A DNA stretch of 64,000 nt from Pantoea sp. WMus005 (GTDB lineage: Bacteria; Pseudomonadota; Gammaproteobacteria; Enterobacterales; Enterobacteriaceae). Positions within the stretch are counted from its first letter, which is position 1. Every line of letters begins with the position of its first letter. The notes beneath the pieces are model-generated. The model did not search any database, was not told where the DNA came from, and was given only the letters and a program-made list of their open reading frames with translations. Shown here piece after piece: positions 33,619 to 42,059 of this stretch. Made by a program: the position numbers and the translations under genes. The stretch lies in NCBI RefSeq assembly GCF_013415305.1, contig NZ_JACBXU010000001.1, positions 620,001-684,000 on the forward strand, written 5' to 3'.

Positions 33619-34459
33619 ACTCACCGGCTATAACAACGGCTATCTCGACGAGCAGACCAAACGCACCATCCGTCGCGCCATCCTGAAAGCGGTGGCGATC
33701 CCCGGCTATCAGGTGCCTTTCGCCGGACGCGAGATGCCGATGCCCTACGGCTGGGGAACCGGCGGCATCCAGATCACCGCCAGCGTGATTGGCGATCAGG
33801 ATGTGCTGAAAGTGATCGATCAGGGCGCAGATGACACCACCAATGCGGTGTCGATCCGCCAGTTCTTCAAGCGGGTCAGCGGTGCAGCGACCACCGAACG
33901 CACCGCCGATGCCACGCTGATCCAGACCCGTCACCGTATCCCGGAAACGCCGCTGGAAGAAGATCAGATCCTGATTTTCCAGGTGCCGATCCCGGAGCCG
34001 CTGCGTTTTATCGAGCCGCGCGAAACCGAGACCCGCACCCTGCATGCGCTGGAGGAGTACGGCATCATGCAGGTGAAGCTGTATGAAGATATCGCCCGCT
34101 ATGGCCATATCGCCACCACTTACGCCTATCCGGTCCGGGTTAACGATCGCTACGTGATGGATCCGTCGCCCATTCCCAAATTCGACAACCCGAAGATGCA
34201 CATGATGCCCGCGCTGCAGCTGTTTGGGGCCGGGCGTGAAAAGCGCATCTACGCCTTACCGCCTTATACCCGCGTGGAGAGCCTCGACTTCGACGATCAC
34301 CCCTTCACCGTACAGCAGTGGGATGAACCCTGCGCGCTGTGCGGATCGCGCCACAGCTACCTCGATGAGGTGGTGATGGACGACCAGGGAACGCGGATGT
34401 TTGTCTGCTCCGACACCGACTTTTGCCATCAGCAGCAGGAACAGCAACATGCACAGTGA
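33611..34459 (+). CDS. phnJ: Radical-SAM C-P lyase PhnJ
   Basis: A 282-residue PhnJ, the radical-SAM enzyme that breaks the carbon-phosphorus bond to yield alkane and ribose cyclic phosphate. The iron-sulfur cysteines occupy the same positions as reported for E. coli: Cys241, Cys244 and Cys266, with the catalytic Cys272 close to the end. The N-terminus MAELTGYNNGYLDEQTKRTIRRAILKA is diagnostic. The gene overlaps phnI and phnK. Confidence 0.96.
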   Translation: MAELTGYNNGYLDEQTKRTIRRAILKAVAIPGYQVPFAGREMPMPYGWGTGGIQITASVIGDQDVLKVIDQGADDTTNAVSIRQFFKRVSGAATTERTADATLIQTRHRIPETPLEEDQILIFQVPIPEPLRFIEPRETETRTLHALEEYGIMQVKLYEDIARYGHIATTYAYPVRVNDRYVMDPSPIPKFDNPKMHMMPALQLFGAGREKRIYALPPYTRVESLDFDDHPFTVQQWDEPCALCGSRHSYLDEVVMDDQGTRMFVCSDTDFCHQQQEQQHAQ

Positions 34460-35210
34460 ACAGCCGCTGCTTGCGGTGAACCAGCTCACCCATCTTTATG
34501 CGCCGGGCAAAGGGTTTGAGCAGGTCAGTTTTGATCTCTGGCCTGGCGAAGTACTGGGGATTGTCGGCGAGTCCGGCTCCGGTAAAACCACGCTACTGCA
34601 GAGCCTGTCGGCCCGTCTGACGCCGCAGCAGGGCAGCATTCACTATCAGAACCGCGACCTCTATGAGATGAGTGAAAGCGACCGCCGTCAGCTGCTGCGC
34701 ACCGACTGGGGCGTGGTGCATCAGCATCCGATGGACGGGCTGCGTGCGCAGGTCAGCGCGGGCGGTAACATTGGCGAACGGCTGATGGCGACCGGCCAGC
34801 GGAACTATGGCGAGATCCGCGCCGAGGCGAGCCGCTGGCTGCAGGCGGTGGAGATTGACGCCGGGCGCATTGACGATCTGCCGACCACCTTTTCCGGCGG
34901 GATGCAGCAGCGTCTGCAGATTGCCCGCAACCTGGTGACGCAGCCGCAGCTGATGTTTATGGATGAGCCGACCGGCGGGCTGGACGTCTCGGTGCAGGCG
35001 CGATTGCTGGATCTGCTGCGCACGCTGGTGCGCGAGCTGAATCTGGCGGTCGTGATTGTCACCCACGATCTCGGCGTGGCGCGACTGCTGGCGCATCGCC
35101 TGCTGGTGATGAAACAGGGGCGGGTGGTGGAGAGCGGTCTGACTGACCGCGTGCTGGACGATCCTCATCATCCTTACACTCAACTGCTGGTCTCTTCGGT
35201 GCTCAATTAA
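34449..35210 (+). CDS. phnK: ABC-type ATPase subunit PhnK
   Basis: A 253-residue ABC ATPase. It has Walker A GESGSGKTTLL, the signature SGGMQQRLQIARN and Walker B LMFMDEPTGGLD. PhnK binds the PhnGHIJ core and is not a transporter subunit. The start at 34449 (MHSEQPLL) lies inside phnJ; a longer frame from 34401 runs through phnJ sequence and was rejected. The next gene begins on the base after its stop. Confidence 0.93.
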   Translation: MHSEQPLLAVNQLTHLYAPGKGFEQVSFDLWPGEVLGIVGESGSGKTTLLQSLSARLTPQQGSIHYQNRDLYEMSESDRRQLLRTDWGVVHQHPMDGLRAQVSAGGNIGERLMATGQRNYGEIRAEASRWLQAVEIDAGRIDDLPTTFSGGMQQRLQIARNLVTQPQLMFMDEPTGGLDVSVQARLLDLLRTLVRELNLAVVIVTHDLGVARLLAHRLLVMKQGRVVESGLTDRVLDDPHHPYTQLLVSSVLN

Positions 35211-35924
35211 ATGACGACTCTCACTCCGCGCCTGCGGGTAGAAAATCTGTGTAAAACCTTTGTGCTGCATAACCAGAATGGGGCGGCGCTGCCGGTGCTG
35301 CACAATGCCAGCCTGACGGTGGGTGAGGGCGAGTGCGTGGTGCTGCACGGTCACTCCGGCAGCGGAAAATCCACGTTGCTGCGCGCGCTTTACGGCAACT
35401 ATCAGCCTGACAGCGGTCATATCCGGGTTGCACATCAGGGCGAATGGATCGACATGGCGCAGGCGTCAGCGCGGCAGATTATCGCCCTGCGTCGCGACAC
35501 GCTGGGCTGGGTCAGCCAGTTTCTGCGGGTGATCCCGCGCGTGCCGACGCTGGAGATTGTCATGCAGCCGCTACTGGAGCGCGGCGTCGGGCGCGAATTC
35601 TGTGAAGCGCGGGCCGCCGACCTGCTGACCCGACTGAATGTGCCGCAGCGTCTCTGGTCGCTGGCCCCGTCTACGTTTTCTGGCGGTGAGCAGCAGCGCG
35701 TGAATATCGCTCGCGGCTTTATCGCCGACTATCCGGTGCTGCTGCTGGATGAACCCACCGCCTCGCTCGACAGCGTCAACAGCGAGGCGGTCGTGAGCTT
35801 AATTAAACAGGCGCGCGCCCGGGGTGCCGCCATCGTCGGTATTTTTCACGATCGGGCGGTACGCGAGCGGGTCGCCGACCGGCTGCATCTGATGCACCCG
35901 ATCGACACAGGAGTGCAGGCATGA
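35211..35924 (+). CDS. phnL: ABC-type ATPase subunit PhnL
   Basis: A 237-residue ABC ATPase with Walker [12 protein letters not shown], signature [14 protein letters not shown] and Walker [12 protein letters not shown]. In E. coli PhnL joins PhnGHI in the first step of phosphonate breakdown and binds PhnK in the complex. It begins immediately after phnK and overlaps phnM by ATGA. Confidence 0.93.
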   Translation: MTTLTPRLRVENLCKTFVLHNQNGAALPVLHNASLTVGEGECVVLHGHSGSGKSTLLRALYGNYQPDSGHIRVAHQGEWIDMAQASARQIIALRRDTLGWVSQFLRVIPRVPTLEIVMQPLLERGVGREFCEARAADLLTRLNVPQRLWSLAPSTFSGGEQQRVNIARGFIADYPVLLLDEPTASLDSVNSEAVVSLIKQARARGAAIVGIFHDRAVRERVADRLHLMHPIDTGVQA

Positions 35925-37057
35925 TCATCAATAACGTCAGACTGGTGCTGGAAAACGAAGTGGTCAGCGGATCGCTGGAGTTTCGCGATGAGCGCATCAG
36001 CAGCTTCAGTGAAACCACCAGCCAGCAGCCCGGTGCGCTGGACGGCGAAGGGGCCTGGCTGCTGCCAGGGCTGGTGGAGCTGCACACCGATAACCTCGAC
36101 AAGTTTTTCACGCCACGACCGAAAGTGGACTGGCCCGCACACTCCGCGATGAGCAGCCACGATGCACTGATGGTCTCCAGCGGCATTACCACCGTGCTGG
36201 ACGCGATAGGCGTTGGTGATGTGCGCGACGGCGGGCACCGGCTGGATAACCTCAGCAAAATGATCGACGCCATCCGCGACAGCAACCGCAAGGGGCTGAA
36301 CCGGGCCGAGCATCTGTTGCATCTGCGTTGTGAACTGCCGCATCCCACCACCGCGCCGCTGTTTGAAGCACTGATGGGCACGCCGGAGCTGGCGCTGGTC
36401 TCGCTGATGGACCATTCGCCGGGACAGCGTCAGTACGCGTCGCTGACCAAATATCGCGAATATTATCAGGGCAAATATCAGCTCAACGACGCGGAGATGG
36501 ATCAGTTCGAGCATGACCAGCTCACCCTGGCGGCCGCGTGGTCGCAGCCTAATCGTCAGGCGATTGCCGGACTATGCCGGGAACATGGCATTGCCATTGC
36601 CAGCCACGATGACGCCACGGCGGCGCACGTGGAAGAATCCCATGCGGCAGGCAGCCGCATCGCGGAGTTTCCGACCACGCTGGAAGCCGCGCGTGCCTCA
36701 CGCTATCGCAACATGCAGGTGCTGATGGGGGCGCCTAACATTGTGCGCGGCGGCTCGCACTCCGGCAACGTTGCCGCCTGGGAGCTGGCATCACACGGCC
36801 TGCTGAATATTCTGTCGTCCGATTACTACCCGGCCAGCCTGCTGGATGCGGCGTTCCGGCTGGCAGATGACGAGCGCAACAGTCTCGGCATGGCGCAGGC
36901 TATCGCACTGGTGACCTGTAACCCGGCCCGCGCGTTAGGATTGGAGGATCGCGGCGTCATCGCCGAAGGCTGCCGCGCCGACCTGGTGCTGGCGCACACC
37001 GCACATGGCTATCCACACGTGCGGCACGTCTGGAGCAAAGGTCGGCAGGTGTACTGA
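35921..37057 (+). CDS. phnM: alpha-D-ribose 1-methylphosphonate 5-triphosphate diphosphatase PhnM
   Basis: A 378-residue amidohydrolase-superfamily enzyme that removes pyrophosphate from the ribose phosphonate triphosphate intermediate. Metal-ligand regions are [11 protein letters not shown], an [11 protein letters not shown] block and [12 protein letters not shown]. It matches PhnM of E. coli over the full length. It overlaps phnL by four bases and phnN by one. Confidence 0.94.
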   Translation: MIINNVRLVLENEVVSGSLEFRDERISSFSETTSQQPGALDGEGAWLLPGLVELHTDNLDKFFTPRPKVDWPAHSAMSSHDALMVSSGITTVLDAIGVGDVRDGGHRLDNLSKMIDAIRDSNRKGLNRAEHLLHLRCELPHPTTAPLFEALMGTPELALVSLMDHSPGQRQYASLTKYREYYQGKYQLNDAEMDQFEHDQLTLAAAWSQPNRQAIAGLCREHGIAIASHDDATAAHVEESHAAGSRIAEFPTTLEAARASRYRNMQVLMGAPNIVRGGSHSGNVAAWELASHGLLNILSSDYYPASLLDAAFRLADDERNSLGMAQAIALVTCNPARALGLEDRGVIAEGCRADLVLAHTAHGYPHVRHVWSKGRQVY

Positions 37058-37593
37058 TGGCGCGGCTGATCTGGCTTACCGGCCCCTCCGGTTCAGGCAA
37101 GGATAGCCTGCTGGATGCGCTGCGGGCGTCACCGCCACCACGACTGCTGATCGCCCATCGCTACATCACCCGCGCCGCCGATGCGGGCGGTGAAAACCAT
37201 GTGGCGCTGACCGAGGCGGAGTTTGCCCGTCGCGCCACACTCGGTCTGTTTGCGGTGAGCTGGGAGGCGCACGGCTTCCGCTATGGCATTGGCTGTGAGA
37301 CGGAGCAGTGGCTGCTGCGCGGACAGAATGTCGTGGTGAACGGTTCGCGGCTGCATCTGGCGCAGGCGCAGGGCCGCTTTGGCTCAAAGCTGCTGCCGGT
37401 CTGTCTGCAGGTGTCGCCCGACGTACTGGCGGCGCGGCTGCGCCAGCGCGGACGGGAAGATGAGGCGGAAATCGCCCGTCGGCTGGCGCGCGCCGCCCAG
37501 CCGCAGCCTGATGGTTGTCTGATCCTCAATAACGACGGCGCGCTGGCAGAGACCGTCTGCCAGCTACGCCAGATACTGGAGGCGCATCAATGA
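37057..37593 (+). CDS. phnN: Ribose 1,5-bisphosphate phosphokinase PhnN
   Basis: A 178-residue P-loop kinase with [17 protein letters not shown] at the N-terminus and guanylate-kinase-like blocks ([17 protein letters not shown]). It converts ribose 1,5-bisphosphate to PRPP, the last step of the pathway. It overlaps phnP by four bases (ATGA). The acetyltransferase PhnO, which sits between phnN and phnP in E. coli, is absent here. Confidence 0.92.
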   Translation: MARLIWLTGPSGSGKDSLLDALRASPPPRLLIAHRYITRAADAGGENHVALTEAEFARRATLGLFAVSWEAHGFRYGIGCETEQWLLRGQNVVVNGSRLHLAQAQGRFGSKLLPVCLQVSPDVLAARLRQRGREDEAEIARRLARAAQPQPDGCLILNNDGALAETVCQLRQILEAHQ

Positions 37594-38360
37594 AACTCAC
37601 TTTTCTGGGCACCGGCGGGGTCACTGCGGCACCGCTGCCAGGCTGCAACTGTCGCGCCTGTCAGCGGGCGCAGCGCAACAGCGCCCATGCGCGGGCGCCC
37701 TGCAGCGCGCTGATTGAGTTTGGCCACGAACGCATCCTGCTGGATGCCGGTCTGCCGCTGCTGGCATCACGCTTTCCGCCCGGCTCGCTGACCCGCATTC
37801 TGCTGACCCACTATCACATGGATCATGTGCAGGGCCTGTTTGCGCTGCGCTGGGGAGTGGGCGCACCAATTCCGGTCTGGGGACCGCCCGATCCACGTGG
37901 CTGTGACGATCTTTATAAACATCCCGGCCTGCTCGATTTCCGCCCCGCCTTAACCCCCTTTATGGCGCACGCCTTTGGTGAGCTGGACGTTACGCCGCTG
38001 CCGCTGCAGCACTCGAAGCTGACGCACGGCTATCTGTTTGACTGGCACGGCACCCGGCTCGCCTGGCTGTGTGATACCTGCGGGCTGCCGCCCGACACCG
38101 CTGACTTCCTGCGCGGCCAGCCGCTGGATCAACTGGTGATTGACTGCAACGATCCGCCGCGTGCCGAGCCGCGTAATCACAATGATCTGACCCAGGCGCT
38201 GGCGATAGCAGAGAGGCTCCAGCCGCGTCAGACATGGCTGACCCACCTCAGTCATGAGATGGATAACTGGTTAGCCGAAAACCCCTTGCCGGAGGGCGTG
38301 CTGCCTGCCCGTGACGGCCAGACACTGCTGTGCGGCGCGCACTGGCCTGTCACGGTTTGA
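37590..38360 (+). CDS. phnP: Phosphoribosyl 1,2-cyclic phosphodiesterase PhnP
   Basis: A 256-residue metallo-beta-lactamase-fold enzyme that opens 5-phosphoribosyl 1,2-cyclic phosphate to ribose 1,5-bisphosphate. The Zn/Mn motif is His74-Tyr-His76-Met-Asp78-His79, preceded by LLTH. It also has the zinc-site cysteines near the N-terminus in [10 protein letters not shown]. It closes the phnFGHIJKLMNP transcript; phnC begins 80 bp later with its own Pho box. Confidence 0.94.
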   Translation: MKLTFLGTGGVTAAPLPGCNCRACQRAQRNSAHARAPCSALIEFGHERILLDAGLPLLASRFPPGSLTRILLTHYHMDHVQGLFALRWGVGAPIPVWGPPDPRGCDDLYKHPGLLDFRPALTPFMAHAFGELDVTPLPLQHSKLTHGYLFDWHGTRLAWLCDTCGLPPDTADFLRGQPLDQLVIDCNDPPRAEPRNHNDLTQALAIAERLQPRQTWLTHLSHEMDNWLAENPLPEGVLPARDGQTLLCGAHWPVTV

Positions 38361-38368
38361 TCATCTCG

Positions 38369-38386
38369 CTGTCATCTCGTGTTCAT
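38369..38386 (+). promoter_or_regulatory. Pho box upstream of phnC
   Basis: CTGTCAT-CTCG-TGTTCAT, two PhoB direct repeats with the canonical 4-bp spacer, lies about 55 bp before phnC. A further CGTCACG at 38389 may be a third half-site. It gives the transport genes their own phosphate-starvation promoter. Confidence 0.75.
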
Positions 38387-38439
38387 CGCGTCACGCCTTA
38401 ATAACCGGCAGAACGCAATCAGCGATGACGGAGAACACC

Positions 38440-39270
38440 ATGGCACAGGCACTTCTGAAAACGGTGGTCGATAACGATCTGCCCCCGGCCAGCCTCAGCG
38501 GACAAAAAGTGTTGTCGGTGCAGAAACTGAGCAAAGCTTACGGCGACACGCAGGTGCTGGATCAGGTCAGTTTCGACCTGCACGCCGGGGAGCTGGTGGC
38601 GGTGATTGGCCGCTCTGGCGCAGGTAAATCGACCCTGCTGCACATGCTCAACGGCACGATTAACGCCACGTCCGGCGCGATTATCAGTCTGCATCAGGGC
38701 GAAGCGGATCGTAACGTGGTCACGCTCAACAGCCGCCAGCTGCGCGAATGGCGCAGCCAGTGCGGCATGATCTTTCAGGACTTCTGTCTGGTGCCGCGCC
38801 TTGATGTGCTGACCAACGTGCTGCTGGGCCGTCTGAGCCAGACCAGCACGCTGAAGTCCTTCTTCAAAATTTTCTCTGACCAGGATCGGGCGCACGCCAT
38901 CGAACTGCTGCAGTGGATGAACATGCTGCCGCAGGCGCTGCAGCGGGCGGAAAACCTCTCTGGCGGACAGATGCAGCGCGTGGCGATCTGCCGCGCCCTG
39001 ATGCAGAACCCCAAAATCCTGCTGGCCGATGAGCCGGTGGCATCGCTGGACCCTAAAAATACCAAACGCATCATGGATGTGCTGCGTCAGGTCAGCGAGC
39101 AGGGCATCAGCGTCATGGTCAATCTGCATTCGATTGAGCTGGTGAAAAGCTACTGCACCCGGGTGATTGGTATTCAGCGCGGCGTGGTGCTGTTTGACGG
39201 ACATCCTTCCCGACTCACCGACAGCCTGCTGCACCAGCTGTACGGTGATGAACTTAACCAAATCCATTAA
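38440..39270 (+). CDS. phnC: Phosphonate ABC transporter ATPase PhnC
   Basis: A 276-residue ABC ATPase with Walker [12 protein letters not shown], signature [14 protein letters not shown] and Walker [14 protein letters not shown]. It powers import of phosphonates. The start was placed at 38440 after GGAG; a start at 38425 (five codons longer) is possible, while the frame from 38311 runs inside phnP. It is about 14 residues longer than E. coli PhnC, mostly an N-terminal tail. It precedes phnD by 26 bp. Confidence 0.92.
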   Translation: MAQALLKTVVDNDLPPASLSGQKVLSVQKLSKAYGDTQVLDQVSFDLHAGELVAVIGRSGAGKSTLLHMLNGTINATSGAIISLHQGEADRNVVTLNSRQLREWRSQCGMIFQDFCLVPRLDVLTNVLLGRLSQTSTLKSFFKIFSDQDRAHAIELLQWMNMLPQALQRAENLSGGQMQRVAICRALMQNPKILLADEPVASLDPKNTKRIMDVLRQVSEQGISVMVNLHSIELVKSYCTRVIGIQRGVVLFDGHPSRLTDSLLHQLYGDELNQIH

Positions 39271-39296
39271 CGTCCACAGCAAGAGAATAATTCTGA

Positions 39297-40223
39297 ATGA
39301 AACTGACTTCTTTAGCACTTCTGACCAGTGTCATGGCGTTTGGTGTCAGCGCAGCGGATGCGCCGAAACAGCTTAATCTGGGGATTCTGGGCGGGCAGAA
39401 CGCCACCCAGCAGATTGGCGATAATCAGTGTGTGAAAACCTTCTTTGATAAAGAGCTGGGTGTGGATACCCAGATGCGCAACGCCTCAGACTACTCCGGC
39501 GTGATTCAGGGCCTGCTGGGCGGGAAGATCGATATGGTGCTGAGCATGTCACCGGCCTCGTTTGCGTCGGTCTACATTCAGGACCCGAAAGCGGTGGATG
39601 TGGTCGGCATTGTGGTGGATGACAAAGATCAGTCACGTGGCTATCACTCTGTCGTGATCGTCAAAGCGGACAGCCCGTACAAAAAGCTGGAAGACCTGAA
39701 AGGCAAATCATTCGGTATGGCCGATCCCGACTCGACGTCCGGCTTCCTGATGCCGAACCAGGCGTTTAAGAAGATGTTCGGCGGCTCGGTGGATGACAAA
39801 TATAACAATACCTTCTCCAGCGTCACCTTCTCTGGCGGCCATGAGCAGGACATTCTGGGCGTGCTGAACAACCAGTTTGATGGTGCCGTCACCTGGACCT
39901 CACTGGTCGGTGACTACAACAGCGGCTATACCTCTGGCGCATTTGGCCGTCTGATCCGCATGGACCATCCGGACCTGATGAAGCAGATCCGCATCATCTG
40001 GCAGTCCCCGCTGATCCCGAACGGCCCGGTGCTGGTCAGCAATAAGCTGCCCGCTGACTTCAAAGCGAAAGTGGTGTCGGCGATTAAAAAGCTGGATAAG
40101 GAAGATCACGCCTGCTTCGTGAAAGCGGTGGGCGGTGAGCAGCACATCGGTCATGCGACGGTCGCCGATTATCAGAACATCATTGATATGAAGCGCGACC
40201 TGATGAAAGGCAGCCGCGGCTAA
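39297..40223 (+). CDS. phnD: Phosphonate-binding periplasmic protein PhnD
   Basis: A 308-residue periplasmic protein with a signal peptide (MKLTSLALLTSVMAFGVSA, cleavage before ADAPK). The mature part shows PhnD features: LNLGILGGQNATQQ, GVIQGLLGGKIDMVLSMSPASFASVY, MADPDSTSGFLMPNQAF and FSGGHEQDILGVLNNQFDGAVT. It delivers phosphonate to the PhnE channel. Two strong hairpins follow before phnE1, a common way to protect the binding-protein part of the message. Confidence 0.95.
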   Translation: MKLTSLALLTSVMAFGVSAADAPKQLNLGILGGQNATQQIGDNQCVKTFFDKELGVDTQMRNASDYSGVIQGLLGGKIDMVLSMSPASFASVYIQDPKAVDVVGIVVDDKDQSRGYHSVVIVKADSPYKKLEDLKGKSFGMADPDSTSGFLMPNQAFKKMFGGSVDDKYNNTFSSVTFSGGHEQDILGVLNNQFDGAVTWTSLVGDYNSGYTSGAFGRLIRMDHPDLMKQIRIIWQSPLIPNGPVLVSNKLPADFKAKVVSAIKKLDKEDHACFVKAVGGEQHIGHATVADYQNIIDMKRDLMKGSRG

Positions 40224-40244
40224 GGCTGGCGACGCCCTGACTTT

Positions 40245-40295
40245 CCCCGCCCAGGCGGGGAGAGCGGGACGCGGCAACCCCGCCTGCGTCCCGCT
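40245..40295 (+). other. Tandem mRNA hairpins between phnD and phnE
   Basis: CCCCGCC-CA-GGCGGGG (40245-40260) and a perfect 10-bp stem AGCGGGACGC/GCGTCCCGCT (40263-40295) with a 13-nt loop. No T-run follows. Such structures usually slow 3' decay or cause partial termination, giving more binding protein than permease. Confidence 0.65.
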
Positions 40296-40317
40296 GCTTT
40301 AGCGCCGGAGATCCCCT

Positions 40318-41178
40318 TTGACCGAATTCGAACACTACTACCAACGCATCCGCCGCCAGCAGAAACGTGACACGCTGCTCTGGTCATTGCTGCTGGTGGC
40401 ACTCTATCTGGCGGCCGGCAGGGTAGCAGAGTTTAATCTGCTTACCGTCTGGCAGTCGCTGCCGCACTTCTTCGACTATCTGCATGAAATCCTGCCGGTG
40501 CTGCATCTGCCGCTGCTATTTGCCGACGGCAAGACCGAAGGCTCGCTGGCCTACTGGGGCTACCGCCTGCCGATCCAGCTGCCGCTGATCTGGGAAACCC
40601 TGCAGCTGGCGCTGGCCTCAACGCTTGTCGCGGTGGCCATGGCCGCGGTGCTGGCCTTTTTCGCCGCCGACAATACTCTGACGCCGGTCAGCGTGCGGAT
40701 GACGATTCGTGCCTTTGTTGCCTTTCTGCGCACCATGCCAGAGCTGGCGTGGGCGGTGATGTTTGTGATGGCGTTTGGCATCGGGGCGATTCCCGGTTTT
40801 CTGGCGCTGGCGCTGCACACCGTGGGCAGCCTGACCAAGCTGTTTTACGAGGCGATTGAGTCGGCATCAGATAAGCCAGTGCGCGGCCTGGCCGCCTGCG
40901 GCGCCAGCAAGCTGCAGCGGATGCGCTTCGCCTTCTGGCCACAGGTTAAGCCGGTTTTTCTCTCCTACAGCTTTATGCGCCTGGAGATTAACTTCCGCTC
41001 CTCAACCATCCTCGGACTGGTCGGCGCGGGCGGTATCGGCCAGGAGCTGATGACTAATATCAAACTGGACCGCTACGATCAGGTCAGTATCACGCTGCTG
41101 CTGATCCTGATTGTGGTGTCGCTGCTGGATACGCTATCCGGCCAGCTTCGTCGCCGTGTGACAGGAGACCGGACATGA
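40318..41178 (+). CDS. phnE: Phosphonate ABC transporter permease PhnE (first copy)
   Basis: A 286-residue inner-membrane permease with a binding-protein-dependent transport domain: TVGSLTKLFYEAIESASDKPVRGLAACGA is the EAA-type loop that docks onto PhnC, and ILGLVGAGGIGQELM is typical of PhnE. It starts with TTG, preceded by GGAGA at 40306-40310, so it should be translated less well than phnD. It overlaps the second permease gene by ATGA. Confidence 0.92.
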   Translation: MTEFEHYYQRIRRQQKRDTLLWSLLLVALYLAAGRVAEFNLLTVWQSLPHFFDYLHEILPVLHLPLLFADGKTEGSLAYWGYRLPIQLPLIWETLQLALASTLVAVAMAAVLAFFAADNTLTPVSVRMTIRAFVAFLRTMPELAWAVMFVMAFGIGAIPGFLALALHTVGSLTKLFYEAIESASDKPVRGLAACGASKLQRMRFAFWPQVKPVFLSYSFMRLEINFRSSTILGLVGAGGIGQELMTNIKLDRYDQVSITLLLILIVVSLLDTLSGQLRRRVTGDRT

Positions 41179-42059
41179 TCAGCGCCGCACCCGATATCGC
41201 GCTAATGAAGCAGCAGCATCGTGAACTGTTTGCCGCGCAGCCGCGCTATCTGCGCCGCATTGGGCTGATGGCGCTGGCGGTGCTGCTCTATTACCTCTAT
41301 TTCTTCTCGGTATTTGGCCTGGAAGGGTCGCGCCTGCTGATGGGCTGCCAGCAACTGGGGCGCTATTTCCTGCGGATGTTTGTCTGGCATGACTTCCTGA
41401 ACTGGCCGTTTGGCTACTATTTCTCGCAGGTCGGGATCACCCTTGGGATTGTGTTTGCCGGAACGCTGACCGCCTCACTGCTGGCGCTGCCGCTGTCGTT
41501 TCTGGCGGCGCGCAATGTGATGCACGATCGCGCCACGAAACCACTGGCGTTTATGATGCGCCGCGTGTTCGATGTGTTACGTGGTATCGACATGGCGATC
41601 TGGGGGCTGATATTCGTGCGTGCGGTAGGCATGGGGCCGCTGGCCGGGGTGCTGGCGATTATCCTGCAGGATGTCGGCCTGCTCGGCAAACTCTACGCCG
41701 AAGGACACGAAGCGGTAGAGCGATCTCCGGGGCGCGGGCTGGGCGCCGTGGGTGCCAACAGTCTGCAGAAACACCGCTTCGGCATCTTTACGCAGTCATT
41801 CCCGCAGTTCCTGGCGCTGAGCCTTTACCAGATCGAGTCCAACACCCGCTCGGCAGCGGTGCTGGGCTTTGTCGGCGCGGGTGGCGTCGGTCTGGTCTAC
41901 GCCGAAAACATGCGCCTGTGGAACTGGGATGTCGTGATGTTCCTGACGCTGATTCTGGTGGTGGTGGTGATGGTCATGGATGTCCTCTCCAGCCGCCTGC
42001 GTAAGCGCTACATCAGTGGGAAGCCGGTGCCGTTGTGGCAGCCTGCTGCGCGCGATTAA
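41175..42059 (+). CDS. phnE: Phosphonate ABC transporter permease PhnE (second copy)
   Basis: A 294-residue paralogue of the upstream permease, with the same EAA-type loop (LLGKLYAEGHEAVERSPGRGLGAVGAN) and VLGFVGAGGVGLVY. Two unequal PhnE proteins probably form a heterodimer. The last 47 bp overlap the convergent sensor kinase gene, so the two 3' ends are antisense to one another; no terminator is seen between them. Confidence 0.92.
   Translation: MISAAPDIALMKQQHRELFAAQPRYLRRIGLMALAVLLYYLYFFSVFGLEGSRLLMGCQQLGRYFLRMFVWHDFLNWPFGYYFSQVGITLGIVFAGTLTASLLALPLSFLAARNVMHDRATKPLAFMMRRVFDVLRGIDMAIWGLIFVRAVGMGPLAGVLAIILQDVGLLGKLYAEGHEAVERSPGRGLGAVGANSLQKHRFGIFTQSFPQFLALSLYQIESNTRSAAVLGFVGAGGVGLVYAENMRLWNWDVVMFLTLILVVVVMVMDVLSSRLRKRYISGKPVPLWQPAARD

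Noticed and set aside
32200..33624. 474-codon minus-strand ORF across phnH and phnI
   Set aside because: It is the antisense shadow of high-GC phn genes whose products are unmistakable; composition is rich in His, Arg and Gln with no domain and no ribosome site.
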